From Mesorhizobium sp. (lineage in GTDB: Bacteria > Pseudomonadota > Alphaproteobacteria > Rhizobiales > Rhizobiaceae), in NCBI RefSeq assembly GCF_024509055.1, contig NZ_JANINM010000006.1:1-64000 (forward strand): a stretch of DNA of 64,000 nucleotides. Reading direction: 5' to 3'. Under the pieces are notes generated by a model, which did not search any database, had not been told where the DNA came from, and saw only the letters and a list, made by a program, of their open reading frames with translations. Positions 10,426-20,867 of the stretch are shown here, in pieces (within the stretch, counting starts at the first letter, position 1; every line of letters begins with the position of its first letter). Made by a program: the position numbers and the translations under genes.

Positions 10426-10556
10426 GGCGTTCCACCGTTTCACGGACACGGCGAACCGCTCTAGCTATTTGTTTGAAGCAATTCCGGGCTGAAAGTCGTT
10501 TCATACCTTCGTGGAATTGCTCCAAGCCGCCAGGGCCGTGAGGCGGTAGGAGCGCG

Positions 10557-11678
10557 CTACCTCTTACCCCCGCGCTGGCCTTGCGCGGGTGTGGAGCGCG
10601 CGCTCTTCCTGACGGCTTCCGGCGCGCTCGGCCAATGCCAGCCGTCTCCTTCGTTCGCGCTGAGCCCGGGTCTCGGCCGCGCCACATAGGCCAGCGCGCC
10701 GTTGGCTTCGAGATAGACGCGCGACAGCATCTCGGCGATTACGCCCGACGTCACCATCTGCAGCGCGGCGATCACCAGGAAGAAGCCGGTGAACAGCATC
10801 GGCCGCGTGCCGATGTCCTGTCCAAGGAAAACCTTCAGGCTGAACAGATAGGCCAGGATCAGCGTGCCCAGCGCGCCGAGCACGATGCCGATGCCGCCGA
10901 AGAAATGGCCGGGCCTGGTGCGGTAGCGCATGAAGAAGAACATGAAGACCAGGTCGAGCACCACGCGGAACGTGCGCGATATGCCGTATTTGGACTGGCC
11001 GTGGATGCGGGCGTGGTGCGTCACCACCTCCTCGGCGATGCGGCGCGGCGTCGTCACCGTCGCGAGCCAGGCTGGGATGAAACGATGCATCTCGCCATAG
11101 AGTTTGACGCTGCGGATGACGCTGCCGCGGAAGACCTTCAGGCTGCAGCCATAGTCGTTCAGCCGCACGCCGGTGACGCGGGCGATCAGCCTGTTGGCGA
11201 TGCGCGAGGGCAGGCGGCGCATCCAGAAGCCTTCCTGGCGGTCCTTGCGCCAGCCGGCGACGAGGTCGAGATCCTCGGTCAAAAGCCGGTAGACCATGCG
11301 CGGGATGTCGAACGGGTCGTTCTGCAGGTCGCCGTCGAGCGTTGCGATGACATCGCCGCGCGCGGCGTCCAGACCGGCCTGCATGGCGGCGGTTTGCTTA
11401 TAGTTGCGCACCAGCTCCACGCCGTGTACATGTGGCCCGTACGCAGCGGCCAGCCTTCGGATCTCGTTCGGCGTGGCGTCGGTGCTGCCGTCGTCCACCA
11501 GCACCACTTCCCAGGGCTGGCTGTAGCCCTCCATCGCCTGGTGGATGCGCGCGAGCAGCGGCTCGACATTGTCGGCCTCGTTATACATCGGGATAACGAT
11601 GGACAGTCTGTGCTCGGGCATGACGGCGCCCTCGGGCAATCCTGTATCAGGAATGGGAAGCACGTTCATGGCGGTCAT
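10557..11678 (-). CDS. GT2 glycosyltransferase (undecaprenyl/dolichyl-phosphate glycosyltransferase-like)
   Basis: LSIVIPMYNEADNVEPLL, VVLVDDGSTDATP, TLDGDLQNDP; two C-terminal TM helices; ATGA overlap with upstream gene supports start at 11678. Confidence 0.9.
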   Translation of the reverse strand: MTAMNVLPIPDTGLPEGAVMPEHRLSIVIPMYNEADNVEPLLARIHQAMEGYSQPWEVVLVDDGSTDATPNEIRRLAAAYGPHVHGVELVRNYKQTAAMQAGLDAARGDVIATLDGDLQNDPFDIPRMVYRLLTEDLDLVAGWRKDRQEGFWMRRLPSRIANRLIARVTGVRLNDYGCSLKVFRGSVIRSVKLYGEMHRFIPAWLATVTTPRRIAEEVVTHHARIHGQSKYGISRTFRVVLDLVFMFFFMRYRTRPGHFFGGIGIVLGALGTLILAYLFSLKVFLGQDIGTRPMLFTGFFLVIAALQMVTSGVIAEMLSRVYLEANGALAYVARPRPGLSANEGDGWHWPSAPEAVRKSARSTPAQGQRGGKR

Positions 11679-12643
11679 TTCCTTGCAGGCCCCGTGGCCG
11701 GGCTCTCCGGCAGCGTCGATTTGGAGGGAAACAGCCAGGCGATCGCTCCGGTCGCGACCGCCGAGCAGAAGATGAACAGATGCAGCGCCAGCGCAGCCTG
11801 CAGGCCGTCCTTCATGGCGATGCCGGAATAGAGCAGCGCCGCCGCGGCGCCCGCCTCGTAAGTGCCGAAGCCGGCGATGCCCTGCACCGGCAGGATGGCG
11901 GCGGCTTCCGCGCCGACGGCGCCCGGGAAAGCGGTCTGAAAGGATGTGCCGAGCAGCATGGCGAGCAACCAACCCTGCACGGCGAGCTTCAGCGCCCAGT
12001 TGGCCGCAGTCCACCACCAGCCGTAGCGGGAGCGCCCCGTCGCTTCGGTGAAGATGTCGCGCAGCCTGCCGAGCTTCGAGACGATCCTGCCGCCGGCCGT
12101 CCAGTTATGCGGCGCGCGCGCCCATCGCGGCAGGTACCAGGCGGCGGCGATGAGCGACGCGATGCCGGCCGCCCGCAACGCCGGATGGAGGCCGGGCCAG
12201 ACCAGGCAGGCGAGGACCCCGACGACAAAGGCATCCTGCAGCCTGAACCACAGGAGCGAGGCGCTGGCGCGCACGATCGAGACGCCGAACACCTGGCGCA
12301 AAAGCAACGGAAAAGCCGTCTCGCCGCCGCGGAACGGCACGATGTTGATCATCGCGTTATGAATCAGGATGACGCGCAGCGTGGCGCCGAAGCGGCCGTT
12401 CACCTCGGCGCGGAACTCGTCGCAGACGCGCAGCGCGCGCAGCACATAGGTGACGAACAGCGCAAGCGCTACCGCCGCGAAGGCGCCGGGCGTGATGCTG
12501 GCGAAGGCATCGCCGACCATCTTCCAGCGCGAGTCGCTGACGAGCCAGGCCAGCAGCGCCAGGGTCACGACTATCGATATTGCTCGCTTCAACCAAGTCT
12601 CCGCCGTCTCGGCGACCCTGTGGTGTCGGCGCCTCAGGACCAA
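11675..12643 (-). CDS. Lysylphosphatidylglycerol synthase TM region / UPF0104-type flippase-like membrane protein
   Basis: Multi-TM; VPFRGGETAFPLLLRQ, LPVQGIAGFGTYEAG motifs typical of the family. Confidence 0.8.
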   Translation of the reverse strand: MVLRRRHHRVAETAETWLKRAISIVVTLALLAWLVSDSRWKMVGDAFASITPGAFAAVALALFVTYVLRALRVCDEFRAEVNGRFGATLRVILIHNAMINIVPFRGGETAFPLLLRQVFGVSIVRASASLLWFRLQDAFVVGVLACLVWPGLHPALRAAGIASLIAAAWYLPRWARAPHNWTAGGRIVSKLGRLRDIFTEATGRSRYGWWWTAANWALKLAVQGWLLAMLLGTSFQTAFPGAVGAEAAAILPVQGIAGFGTYEAGAAAALLYSGIAMKDGLQAALALHLFIFCSAVATGAIAWLFPSKSTLPESPATGPARK

Positions 12644-13071
12644 AGCCGGTCCGGATTACCCCTGGCTTCTCGGGCCTTTCTTGGGGTGGGTTACGACGCC
12701 GCAGTCTACGCTTCCGGTCCGCTGCATCGCCCTTTTGGACACAGCGAAGTTCGACGGTCTTATAGATCACCGGATTGAGTGAATCCACCAGCTTGATTGT
12801 CGGGAGGCTACGCTTGTCGGGCAGGTTGAGATCGTGACGGGATGCACAACAACTCATTGATTCTGCTTCCATCGAGCTCGATACCCGGTCTGATTGGGGA
12901 TCGGTTCGCAAAAGATTGACATCTTGCATTGCACGGCAGTTAATAACCCAAGGGGCACTGGTTGGCATGTGTCTCTGAACCCATCCTGGCTACTTGCCGG
13001 GCCGAGACGGGGCGGGGTTCTTCCCGCACGGACAGCTGGCCGGCGGAGCTCGATTGAAAGCGAACCTCGCC

Positions 13072-13650
13072 ATGAAAAAGGCATCCCTCGCAGCGACAGT
13101 ACGCCACTGCCTTGCCGGCCATCTCTTGCTTGTGCCGCTGCTGACCATCTGCGCCCTCCCAGGGGTGGCAAGCGGTGCGGTGGCCACAGTCCCGCAGGAC
13201 GTTCCGGCGCCGAAGCAACCCGCTCAGGCGACAGCCAAACCTTTCGTCCTGCCATCCGCATTCGAGCTGCAGGTGCTATATGCAGATCATACATGGAACT
13301 GGAAAGATGGCGCGGCCTATTTCGGCAAGGACAGAAGCCTTCGTGCCTGGGTGCAAGGAGCGGACTCTCCATCCGTCGGCGAGGGAAAATGGCTGGTGAC
13401 GAATACAGGTCAGATGTGCATGGAATTGGCCTGGAGGGGTAAAACCTATAGCAACAAGTCGCAGCGCACCTGCTTTAGCCACCGCATCGACGGTGGAAAG
13501 ATCGAGCAGCGCAAGGATCCCAACGGCCCGTGGTACAGTTTTAAACATGCTCCCGAAGCGGCTTCCGACGAGTACAAGAAGTTCGATCAGGGGGATGGCA
13601 AGGGCGCCCAGTTCGAAGCGGCCCGCAAGTTGATCGACACCAAGAGCTGA
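13072..13650 (+). CDS. DUF995-type secreted protein (paralogue of 5539-6057)
   Basis: VLYADHTWNWKDGAAYFGKD...GQMCMELAWRGKTYSNKSQRTCFSHR...WYSFKH aligns with the 5539 protein. Confidence 0.65.
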   Translation: MKKASLAATVRHCLAGHLLLVPLLTICALPGVASGAVATVPQDVPAPKQPAQATAKPFVLPSAFELQVLYADHTWNWKDGAAYFGKDRSLRAWVQGADSPSVGEGKWLVTNTGQMCMELAWRGKTYSNKSQRTCFSHRIDGGKIEQRKDPNGPWYSFKHAPEAASDEYKKFDQGDGKGAQFEAARKLIDTKS

Positions 13651-13685
13651 GTATCCCGGGAAAGTTGCGCCAATACCTCGCGGCG

Positions 13686-14717
13686 CTATGCGTGGGCGAG
13701 TGTGGCAGGCGCCTTTGGCATTCCTGACGTTGCGGCGGTCGGAGCCAGTCCGAAGAAGGGCGCGGCCGTCCTGACGATGGTATCGATGTCGGAAAGCTCA
13801 GCCGTGAAGCTCAACTTTTCGCGTGCCAGGCTCGGGTCGGCGTAGAGACCGGCGGGATCGCCCGGTCGCCGTGCCTTGTACACCACCGGGACGGGCCGGG
13901 CCGTCACCCTTTCGACCGCCTGCAGGATTTCCCTGATCGAGATGCCGCACCCGGTGCCAAGATTGACCGCCAGGCTGTCGCCGCCGGCTTCGAGGTGCAT
14001 CAGCGCCTTGACGTGTGCACGGGCGAGGTCGCCTACATGGATGTAGTCGCGCACGCAGGTGCCGTCCGCCGTCTCATAGTCGGTGCCGAAGACCTCGATG
14101 GCGTCGATCATGCCGGAGACCGCCATCAGCACGCGAGGCACCAGATGAGTTTCCGGCGTGTGCCATTCGCCGAGTTCTCCATCGGGGTCGGCGCCGCAAG
14201 CGTTGAAGTAACGAAGGATCGCATGCTTCATGCCGTAGGCGGATGCATAATCCTTGATGATCTGTTCGCCCATCAGCTTGCTGCGGCCGTAAGGGCTGAT
14301 TGGATTTTGCGATGAGGTCTCGCTGACCGGCAGCGCCTCCGGTACGCCGTAGGTCGCGCAGCTCGACGAGAAGATCAGGTTGTCGATGCCGCCGCGGCGC
14401 GCGGCATCCAGCACCGCGATCGTGCCTTCGACATTGGTCGAGTAGTAGGCGGCCGGTTCGCTGACCGACTCTCCGACATAGGCCAGCGCGGCGAAATGGA
14501 TGATTGCGCGCGGCTGGTGGGTGTCGATCGCCCGGTGCAAGGCGTTTCGATCGCGAATGTCGCCGATGACCAGCGGACCCCAGGCTACTGCCTTCCTGTT
14601 GCCCCGGCTCAAATCGTCGTAGACGACCGGCAGGTAGCCCGCCGCCGCAAGCTGCTTGCAGGTGTGGCTGCCTATGAAGCCTGCGCCACCCGTCACCAGA
14701 ACGGGGTGCCTCGTCAT
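13686..14717 (-). CDS. galE: UDP-glucose 4-epimerase
   Basis: [39 protein letters not shown] overlap with upstream gene. Confidence 0.92.
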   Translation of the reverse strand: MTRHPVLVTGGAGFIGSHTCKQLAAAGYLPVVYDDLSRGNRKAVAWGPLVIGDIRDRNALHRAIDTHQPRAIIHFAALAYVGESVSEPAAYYSTNVEGTIAVLDAARRGGIDNLIFSSSCATYGVPEALPVSETSSQNPISPYGRSKLMGEQIIKDYASAYGMKHAILRYFNACGADPDGELGEWHTPETHLVPRVLMAVSGMIDAIEVFGTDYETADGTCVRDYIHVGDLARAHVKALMHLEAGGDSLAVNLGTGCGISIREILQAVERVTARPVPVVYKARRPGDPAGLYADPSLAREKLSFTAELSDIDTIVRTAAPFFGLAPTAATSGMPKAPATLAHA

Positions 14718-15778
14718 GAGCCTACGGCTACGTGGACGGAGGACCGGGCAGCGCTACGCGACCCGACGGATCGGCGGCCGCCCAGCAATGCGTCAAAATA
14801 GGCCGTGGTATGGGCCAGTCCCTCGCTAAGCGCCACCTTCGGCTCCCAGCCGAGGTGTTGCCTGGCGAAGGAGATGTCGGGCTTGCGCTGCCTCGGGTCG
14901 TCAACCGGCAGCGGACGGTGCACGATCCGCGAGCGGGAGTTGGTGTAGTCCACCACGAGCTCGGCCAGCTCCATGATGGTGAATTCCACCGGGTTGCCGA
15001 GATTGACCGGATGCTGCGGCGCAACCGGGGCGTTCATCAGCCGCATGAAGCCCTCGATAAGGTCTTCGACGAAGCAGAAAGAGCGTGTCTGCGTACCGCT
15101 GCCGTAGACGGTGATGTCCTCGCCGCGCAGTGCCTGGACGATGAAGTTCGAGACCACGCGGCCATCGTCCGGCTGCATGCGGGGGCCATAGGTGTTGAAG
15201 ATACGCGCAACGCGGACATCGATGCCGTATGTCCGGGAATAATCGAAGAACAGCGTCTCTGCCGAGCGCTTGCCCTCGTCGTAGCACGAGCGCGGGCCAT
15301 GCGTGTTGACGTTGCCGAAGTAGCCCTCGGGCTGCGGATGCACGAGCGGGTCGCCGTAGACTTCGGAAGTCGAGGCCTGAAAGATCTTGGCGCCGTGTCG
15401 CCGCGCGAGGTCCAGGAGATTGATCGAACCGAGAACGCTTGTCTTGAACGTATGGATCGGATCGGCCTGGTAATGGGGCGGAGAGGCCGGGCAGGCGAGA
15501 TTGTAAATCTCATCGACGGCAAAATCGCCAGGCAGCGCATCGACGACATCATGCTTTATGCAGGTGAAAGACGCATCACCCGCGATCCCTGTCAGGTTGT
15601 ATCGCTTGCCGGTGTGGAAATTGTCGAGCGCGATGACTTCATAGCCATCGCCAAGGAGCCTTTCGCACAGGTGGGAGCCCAGGAATCCAGCTCCTCCAGC
15701 AACCAGAGCACGACCGCGGCCGGCTCCCCTTCGCCCCGAGCTCGCACCCAGTTTAAGAACCTTGATGACCCTGTTCAT
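14714..15778 (-). CDS. NAD-dependent epimerase, UDP-glucuronic acid decarboxylase (UXS)-like
   Basis: [60 protein letters not shown]. Confidence 0.88.
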   Translation of the reverse strand: MNRVIKVLKLGASSGRRGAGRGRALVAGGAGFLGSHLCERLLGDGYEVIALDNFHTGKRYNLTGIAGDASFTCIKHDVVDALPGDFAVDEIYNLACPASPPHYQADPIHTFKTSVLGSINLLDLARRHGAKIFQASTSEVYGDPLVHPQPEGYFGNVNTHGPRSCYDEGKRSAETLFFDYSRTYGIDVRVARIFNTYGPRMQPDDGRVVSNFIVQALRGEDITVYGSGTQTRSFCFVEDLIEGFMRLMNAPVAPQHPVNLGNPVEFTIMELAELVVDYTNSRSRIVHRPLPVDDPRQRKPDISFARQHLGWEPKVALSEGLAHTTAYFDALLGGRRSVGSRSAARSSVHVAVGS

Positions 15779-16069
15779 GACATCCCCTTACGCACACACG
15801 TTACCGATCCGGGCCAAAGCGCCGGCGGCGCTCGACCAGGTCAAAACTGAAGCGACCCCTCCGCACGCGCGGAGTCGCCATCACTGATGTGCGTCTAAGA
15901 TTTCTGAGTTCGCGGAGCTCTTGCTGTCGGCTTATTGCTTACCGCTCAGCGTCCCTTTCGCCCTGAATCGCGATCCACGAATCCGGTTGCCACCATCGCG
16001 GAACTGCTCGCCCAAATTGCACACCCAACGCATACAAAGATATACCTGTGGACAGACTAGTCAACCAAA

Positions 16070-16086
16070 TTAGCGTTTTGTTAACC
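16070..16086. promoter_or_regulatory. Near-consensus CtrA-type box TTAGCGTTTTGTTAACC
   Basis: TTAg-N7-TTAACC; one mismatch from TTAA-N7-TTAA. Confidence 0.3.
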
Positions 16087-16323
16087 TGTCTTGTTTGCGA
16101 TTGGTTAATCATGGGATGGGCGCCGTTGCCGTCCGAAGGCGGCAGTATTCCTGCTCGGCAGGCCTCGGCTCTTGGCAATTGAACGGCGTTCCAAAAAGTT
16201 GGCTTCCAGGCCGGAGCGGCAGTCGAACCGGTAGAAGTCACGTTTCCCGGAAGCAATGCGCACGAATAAAGTTCCGCTTCGACGCCGGACGCGCACCGCT
16301 CTGCTTGGATGCCGGGGCGAATA

Positions 16324-16680
16324 TCAGATATTCTGCGCCCCAGCCGAAGCGGGGCCTCTCGTGAAACAATGAGACTGCTGTCCGAAGCCGCTCGGACCGC
16401 AGACATGCGCGGCGTTTCCAAAGTAAGGATTGAGGCTCACGCTGGCGGTCGCATGCGGCACGATCTTGGTCCGAACAACTTGATTTGATTTCAAGTTGAT
16501 CAAGGCAGCGTTGCCGCTATGGGATGCGCTGAAAGCCATTGGTTGGCCGAAATTCAGGTATTGGCAGCCGGAAACTGAAAGAATAGCGGCGATAGAAATT
16601 AATTTGCACAGAGATATACTTAAAGCGTCAAATTTATTTCTGGACGACGGCTCGTCCAAATTTGCGCAGGCTGTGGGCAT
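16324..16680 (-). CDS. Small lipoprotein with CGPSGFGQ motif
   Basis: Lipobox LSVSGC; AAHVCGPSGFGQQSHCFTR matches the 10021 protein C-terminus. Start uncertain (16680 or 16725). Confidence 0.55.
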   Translation of the reverse strand: MPTACANLDEPSSRNKFDALSISLCKLISIAAILSVSGCQYLNFGQPMAFSASHSGNAALINLKSNQVVRTKIVPHATASVSLNPYFGNAAHVCGPSGFGQQSHCFTRGPASAGAQNI

Positions 16681-17027
16681 CAAGGATCCTCTCGAGCGCC
16701 TGGAGGCACCCTTCGTGCGAATCATCAGTCAGCAACCCACCCCAATCGATTATGTCCAACTTTATTTAATTTAGCGATGGCTGTTTGAGTGCGCGGGCGG
16801 CTTTTCGGACGTCCGGAAGTTGGCGGATTTGCAGGGTACGGCAGGCGCGGGCTGCTCCGCCGGTTGGCCTTGACCTCGGGCTATGCGCCGGGCAGATCGG
16901 CTTTCGAGCTTCGACAAGACCTTCGATCTCAGGCCACAAATGCTGCTGGACGGGATGGGGCGTTTCGGCGACGCTGTGTCAGGCGAATGGCGGCAACAGC
17001 GGCCAATAGAACTAACCAGGGCCTTCC

Positions 17028-17651
17028 ATGCGCTTGCTGTCCATCCTGCTTATTGTCGCCGGCGCAGCCATCGGCGTCTTCTACCCCTGGGCGACGAGCA
17101 ATTTCTCCGGCAGTACCATCGGCACCTACAGGGTCTATGAAGGCGGCCGTTTCCGGCCAGTCACGGTGCAACTGGCGGCAAACGATGCGCCGGTGAGGGT
17201 GCTGGTCGACCTCACCGCGCTGGCCGAGCGCGTCGCCTCGCAGCAGCGCACCGTGCTGGCGCTGACCGCGACGAGCGGCGGCCGCACGGTGCTGGCCTCG
17301 AAGCTGTCCTTCAACCACACCGACAATCCGCGCGAGGCCAGCCCGCAACTGCCAGGCAAGATCTTTCGCGACGAGGCGGGCGTCATCGGGACTGTCAGTC
17401 CCGGCGCCTATGTCTTCACGGTCGGCCCGGGCGATGCCGGCGGCATCGACATGCGGGCGGTAGACCTGATCTTGCGCGCCGGCGCCGGTTCGATCGATGA
17501 GCGGGCACGGCCGGCCGGCTACGGGTTGATGGGCATCGGCCTTGTCGGGCTGGTGCTTTCGCTTGTCTTCGGTCGCGGCGGAGACCGTCCGCGGAACCCG
17601 AACTCGCAGCCGCCGGCGCCGCGCTGGGGCCGCAACGCCTCGCAAAGGTGA
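17028..17651 (+). CDS. Membrane-anchored hypothetical protein with two terminal TM segments
   Basis: N- and C-terminal hydrophobic helices; close to rlmJ start. Confidence 0.65.
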   Translation: MRLLSILLIVAGAAIGVFYPWATSNFSGSTIGTYRVYEGGRFRPVTVQLAANDAPVRVLVDLTALAERVASQQRTVLALTATSGGRTVLASKLSFNHTDNPREASPQLPGKIFRDEAGVIGTVSPGAYVFTVGPGDAGGIDMRAVDLILRAGAGSIDERARPAGYGLMGIGLVGLVLSLVFGRGGDRPRNPNSQPPAPRWGRNASQR

Positions 17652-17657
17652 GACAGC

Positions 17658-18506
17658 ATGAACTACCGCCACGCCTATCACGCCGGCAATTTCGCAGATG
17701 TCGTCAAGCATGCCGTGCTCTGCCGCCTGGTCGACTACCTCAAGCAGAAGGACAAGGCGTTCCGCGTCATCGACACCCATGCTGGCATCGGTCGCTATGA
17801 CCTCGCTTCGGTCGAAGCCGGCAAGACCGGCGAATGGCAGGGCGGCATCGGCCGGCTCTTCGAGGCCGGGCTCGATCCCAAGGCGGCAGCGCTGCTTCAG
17901 CCCTATCTGGATGCCGTGCGGCTGGAAAATCCCGACGGCGGCCTCCGCCGCTATCCCGGCTCGCCCTTGATCGTCCGCCATCTGCTGCGCGATCAGGACC
18001 GGCTGACGGCGATCGAACTGCATCCCGACGATGCCGCGCGGCTCAAAAGCGTCTTTGCCGGTGATTTTCAGGTGAGGGTCATCGAACTCGACGGCTGGCT
18101 GGCGCTCGGCGCGCATTTGCCGCCGAAGGAGAAGCGCGGCCTCGTCCTCATCGATCCGCCCTTCGAGGAGGGGGGAGAATTCGCCCGCCTCGTCGAGGGT
18201 CTGCAAAAAGCCCACCGGCGCTGGCCGGGCGGCACCTACGCGCTCTGGTATCCGATCAAGGACCGCAAGGCGGTCGCTGCCTTCCGTACGGCGTTGAAGG
18301 AGGCCGGCATTCCGAAGCTGCTCGATATCGGCTTCGATATACGCCCGCCTTCGGGCGAACCCAGCCTCGACGGCAGCGGGCTGGTGGTGGTCAATCCGCC
18401 CTTCACCCTGGAACGCGAACTGCGCCTGCTGCTGCCGGCCTTGCACAAGGCGCTCGTGGTGGAGCAGCCGTCGCGCTGGACGCTCGAATGGCTGGCCGGC
18501 GAGTAG
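17658..18506 (+). CDS. rlmJ: 23S rRNA (adenine(2030)-N6)-methyltransferase
   Basis: MNYRHAYHAGNFADVVKHAVL...DTHAGIGRYDL...LIDPPFEE. Confidence 0.95.
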   Translation: MNYRHAYHAGNFADVVKHAVLCRLVDYLKQKDKAFRVIDTHAGIGRYDLASVEAGKTGEWQGGIGRLFEAGLDPKAAALLQPYLDAVRLENPDGGLRRYPGSPLIVRHLLRDQDRLTAIELHPDDAARLKSVFAGDFQVRVIELDGWLALGAHLPPKEKRGLVLIDPPFEEGGEFARLVEGLQKAHRRWPGGTYALWYPIKDRKAVAAFRTALKEAGIPKLLDIGFDIRPPSGEPSLDGSGLVVVNPPFTLERELRLLLPALHKALVVEQPSRWTLEWLAGE

Positions 18507-18521
18507 GGCGCCCGGGTTCTT

Positions 18522-19280
18522 CTATGGCAATGCCGACGGCGTGACGCCGGTCAGACGCCGGCTTTCGCGGATCAGATGCGCCTGGTCGGCATAGCCGGCC
18601 TCGATGGCCAACTGGGCGGTCGAGGCGCCGCCGGCTCTCCGCTGCAAGCGCCGGTAGCGATGGAAGCGCAGGATGCGGTCGAGGGTCTTCGGGCCATAGC
18701 CGAAGGCGTCCTCGAAGCGGCGGCGCAGGGTCCGCTCGCTCACGCTGAGCCGGTCGAGCAGGAAGGGAACCAGCGGCCTCTCGGGCGGCAGGCCCGCATC
18801 GAGCAGGTCGAAAGCTTTGCCCATCGGTCGGTCGAGCGCATCGCGCCCTTGCGTATATGCCCCGATTGCCGCTTCCAGCTGGCTTACCATGCCGGCCAGA
18901 TCTGGCATCGCCCGGATGCGATCCGTCAGCTCCCTGGCGCGCGTGCCCCAGAGATCGCCGAGCTCCAGCCGCCCGCCGACGATCTCGCCGGCCGACACGC
19001 CGAGCCAGCCGGCGGCCGCGCCCGGACGGAAGCGGAAGCCGATGATCGTGGCGCCGGCCGGCGGCCTCTCGATCTGCGGGTCCTTGTCCGGTCCGGCAAC
19101 GCGGAAGCGGCCATCGATCCACTGCAGGTCGATGGTCGCGTCGGGCGTGATCACGATCGGCGGAGCCTCATCATCCTCCATGCGGTGGACCCAGACCGCC
19201 GAAAACGCGCTGGACAGACCCGCGCCGGCAGGCCTTTCCCCGAAGAAGCCGGTGGTTTGCGGGGGGACTGCTTCCATCAT
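18522..19280 (-). CDS. AraC family transcriptional regulator
   Basis: Helix-turn-helix SVSERTLRRRFEDAFGYGPKTLDRILRFHR; start re-assigned. Confidence 0.85.
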   Translation of the reverse strand: MMEAVPPQTTGFFGERPAGAGLSSAFSAVWVHRMEDDEAPPIVITPDATIDLQWIDGRFRVAGPDKDPQIERPPAGATIIGFRFRPGAAAGWLGVSAGEIVGGRLELGDLWGTRARELTDRIRAMPDLAGMVSQLEAAIGAYTQGRDALDRPMGKAFDLLDAGLPPERPLVPFLLDRLSVSERTLRRRFEDAFGYGPKTLDRILRFHRYRRLQRRAGGASTAQLAIEAGYADQAHLIRESRRLTGVTPSALP

Positions 19281-19425
19281 TCCCAGACCGCTCCCGGCAC
19301 TTTGGCCGAAATCTTCAATTTCGGCCGCTTCGGCCGTGCCATAACGAATGCGGTTGCGCGGCGCCCTCCGTGCCTTTGCCAAACCGCATCCGCGTCGTTC
19401 ACGACTATAGAAAGGAGTGAGAGAA

Positions 19426-19848
19426 ATGAAAGCTCGCATCACCGTCCTCACGCTCGGTGTCGATGATCTGGAGGCGTCGCTGAGATTCTACCGAGACGGG
19501 CTGGGTCTGCCGACCGAGGGCATCATCGGTCGCGAGTTCGAGCATGGCGCGGTCGCCTTCTTCGATCTCTCCGGCGGCATGAAGTTCGCCATCTACGAGC
19601 GGGCCAACATCGCCTATGACGCCGGCGTCCCTCAGGCGCGGCGCAGCCCGACCGAGTTCACCATCGGCCACAATGTGGGCAGCGAAGCCGAAGTCGACAT
19701 GGTGATGGCCGAGGCGATCAAGGCCGGCGCGCGCCTGGTCAAGCCGGCGCAAAAGACCTTCTGGGGCGGCTATGCCGGCTACTTCCAGGATCCCGACGAT
19801 CATCTGTGGGAGGTCGTCTACAACCCCGCCTTCGTCCCCGCGGACTGA
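19426..19848 (+). CDS. VOC/glyoxalase superfamily protein
   Basis: LGVDDLEASLRFYRDGLGLP...YFQDPDDHLWEVVYNP; AGGAG upstream. Confidence 0.9.
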   Translation: MKARITVLTLGVDDLEASLRFYRDGLGLPTEGIIGREFEHGAVAFFDLSGGMKFAIYERANIAYDAGVPQARRSPTEFTIGHNVGSEAEVDMVMAEAIKAGARLVKPAQKTFWGGYAGYFQDPDDHLWEVVYNPAFVPAD

Positions 19849-19867
19849 GGCCATCCGGGAGGCGGGC

Positions 19868-20230
19868 ATGCCTGTACAGACCATCCAGGCGATAGGCGCC
19901 TTGCTCATCGGCGGCATGTTCGTCGTCGCAGGGGTCGAGCACTTCGTGAAATTCCGGGCGATGCGCGACTACCTGGCCACCCAGCGGTTTCCGGCCCCGG
20001 CCGCCATGCTTGCCGCCGGCTCGGCGGTGCAGATCATCGCCGGGCTCATGCTTCTGCTCGGCATCGCGATGCCTTTCGCCGCCAGCGCGCTCATCGCTTT
20101 CACGCTGGCGGCGAATTTCATGCTGCTGCGCTTCTGGGCTTCGCAGGAGCCGGAACGACAGGTGCTGCGCAATGCCTTCCTGGTCAACGTCGCGGTCATC
20201 GGCGGCCTGCTGCTCGCAGCGACGGCCTGA
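19868..20230 (+). CDS. DoxX family membrane protein
   Basis: Four-TM small protein, GGMFVVAGVEHFVKF. Confidence 0.75.
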   Translation: MPVQTIQAIGALLIGGMFVVAGVEHFVKFRAMRDYLATQRFPAPAAMLAAGSAVQIIAGLMLLLGIAMPFAASALIAFTLAANFMLLRFWASQEPERQVLRNAFLVNVAVIGGLLLAATA

Positions 20231-20340
20231 GGATCGATGGCGGCTGGAACGAAGCAGTCCGGAAACCATTGTTTTGGCGACCGCTTGACCGTTGCCTGGC
20301 GAATCCGCACAGTGCGTGGAACCGATCTTGAGAGGCTGAC

Positions 20341-20793
20341 ATGACTCGCTTCGCCCATTCCGCTCTCGCCGCACTGCTCTTGCTTTCGACGCCGTTCGGC
20401 ACGTCGCTCGGCGTCACCCAGGCGGCGCAGGCCGCCGATCTCTCCAGCTACGGCGGAGACGATGGCAGCGTCTGCGGCCAGCCCTGGGTGCTGAGCAGGA
20501 TCACCGACCGCTTCACCTATCAGGTGCACAATGTTCCGCACCTGCCCAACGTCGCGATCAAGGACTTCCACAACATCCGCCAGCACCGCTACCAGGCGGC
20601 GAGCGACGAGTGGCCGATCGGCCGCCACTATTGCCGCGCCACGGTCAGCCTGTCGGACGGCCGCGACCGTTCGATCTTCTACCTGATCGAGGAAGGCCAG
20701 GGCTTTGCCTCGATCGGCGACAATGTCGAGTTCTGCGTGTCCGGCTTCGACCGCTGGATGGTCTACAACGGCCGCTGCCGCGTTCTTCGGTAA
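20341..20793 (+). CDS. Secreted hypothetical protein
   Basis: Signal peptide and conserved Cys (CGQPW, HYCRA, EFCVSG, RCRVLR). Confidence 0.65.
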   Translation: MTRFAHSALAALLLLSTPFGTSLGVTQAAQAADLSSYGGDDGSVCGQPWVLSRITDRFTYQVHNVPHLPNVAIKDFHNIRQHRYQAASDEWPIGRHYCRATVSLSDGRDRSIFYLIEEGQGFASIGDNVEFCVSGFDRWMVYNGRCRVLR

Positions 20794-20867
20794 TATTTGC
20801 TGGCTGGTTATTCGCCAAGGTTGGCGCTCCCCGCCAGCCTGCCGGCCCTATTTTCCTGAATCGACGG

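Noticed and set aside
16929-18446. 505-aa minus-strand ORF antisense to rlmJ
   Set aside because: No recognisable domain; rlmJ on the plus strand is unambiguous.
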